This document shows positions 5,789 to 6,070 of a stretch of 6,070 nt of DNA, in pieces (position 1 is the stretch's first letter; the number at the start of each line of letters is the position of its first letter). The stretch is from positions 1-6,070 of the forward strand of contig NYTN01000082.1 of the NCBI GenBank assembly GCA_002683515.1, written 5' to 3'. The position numbers and the translations under genes were made by a program. Below the pieces are notes generated by a model. The model had not been told where the DNA came from. It worked only from the letters and a program-made list of their open reading frames with translations, and searched no databases. Source of the stretch: Rhodobiaceae bacterium (GTDB taxonomy: Bacteria > Pseudomonadota > Alphaproteobacteria > RS24).

Positions 5789-6022
5789 CTACTCGACTGT
5801 GTAAGGCATCAGCGCCAGAAAACGTGAGCGTTTGATGGCTTTAGCCAACTCTCTTTGTTTTTTGGCGGAGACGGCGCTTATCCGGCGGGGTACAATTTTA
5901 CCGCGTTCAGACACATATTTTTGTAGCAGACGCACATCTTTATAATCAATTTTAGGAGCGTTCTCGCCAGAAAAAGGGCAATTCTTTTTGCGACGATTAA
6001 AAGGCTTACGACCAAAACTCAT
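5789..6022 (-). CDS. rpsR: 30S ribosomal protein S18
   Basis: S18 is a small basic protein of the 30S platform that assembles as a pair with S6. The 77-residue length matches the family (75 in E. coli). The N-terminus is basic (RKPFNRRKKNCPFSG). It is followed by the conserved core IDYKDVRLLQKYVSERGKI (25-43), VPRRISAVSAKKQRELAKAI (44-63) and the end KRSRFLALMPYTVE (64-77). The ATG at 6022 has AGGAG seven nt upstream. It is the first complete gene of the block. S6 (rpsF) usually comes just before it and would lie beyond the right edge. Confidence 0.98.
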   Translation of the reverse strand: MSFGRKPFNRRKKNCPFSGENAPKIDYKDVRLLQKYVSERGKIVPRRISAVSAKKQRELAKAIKRSRFLALMPYTVE

Positions 6023-6029
6023 GAGCTTT

Positions 6030-6034
6030 CTCCT
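6030..6034 (-). promoter_or_regulatory. Ribosome binding site of rpsR
   Basis: AGGAG on the minus strand, separated from the rpsR ATG by the seven nt AAAGCTC. It confirms the start at 6022. Confidence 0.8.
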
Positions 6035-6070
6035 GAATTTAAACTTGTATTTGTTGGTGTGTTAGAGGAC

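Noticed and set aside
6021..6070. Possible 3' end of rpsF overlapping the rpsR start (ATGA)
   Set aside because: One minus-strand frame is open from 6070 to a TGA overlapping the rpsR ATG (ending NSGESS), but another frame also ends soon after the edge. With 50 nt I cannot tell which, if either, is the S6 end.

Overview
This window is one co-oriented block of housekeeping genes, all read on the minus strand. In transcription order (high to low coordinates) it holds rpsR (ribosomal protein S18), a DUF2232 membrane protein, rplI (ribosomal protein L9), dnaB (replicative helicase), alr (alanine racemase), mlaE (lipid-transport ABC permease) and the 5' part of mlaF (its ATPase), which runs off the left edge. 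No plus-strand gene, RNA gene, CRISPR array, insertion sequence or prophage part is visible.

The organism is most likely an alphaproteobacterium with a moderately AT-rich genome. The order rpsR - DUF2232 - rplI - dnaB - alr is characteristic of that class. DnaB carries two insertions I associate with alphaproteobacterial DnaB, and L9 has a long acidic C-terminal extension. I cannot name the genus. In many alphaproteobacteria alr is followed by radA, cvpA and purF; here it is followed by mlaE and mlaF.

Layout: 6023-6070 is the leader of rpsR with a good Shine-Dalgarno; any rpsF would lie beyond the right edge. rpsR and the DUF2232 gene are closely spaced (24 nt with the chosen start). A 78-nt gap with repeats and small inverted repeats leads into rplI, which has a near-ideal ribosome site. 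After rplI comes the only long intergenic gap (3952-4078). It holds a strong intrinsic terminator, then a 19-nt palindrome just before the dnaB start. dnaB and alr overlap by 32 nt, alr and mlaE are 12 nt apart, and mlaE and mlaF are 13 nt apart, so dnaB-alr-mlaE-mlaF look like one transcription unit.

Functionally the block combines translation (S18, L9), replication fork unwinding (DnaB), D-alanine supply for peptidoglycan (Alr) and outer-membrane phospholipid transport (MlaEF). I see no previously undescribed biological system. The points worth a second look are the regulatory architecture at the rplI/dnaB junction, the repeats before rplI, the alr start inside a small duplication at the end of dnaB, and the very acidic L9 tail.
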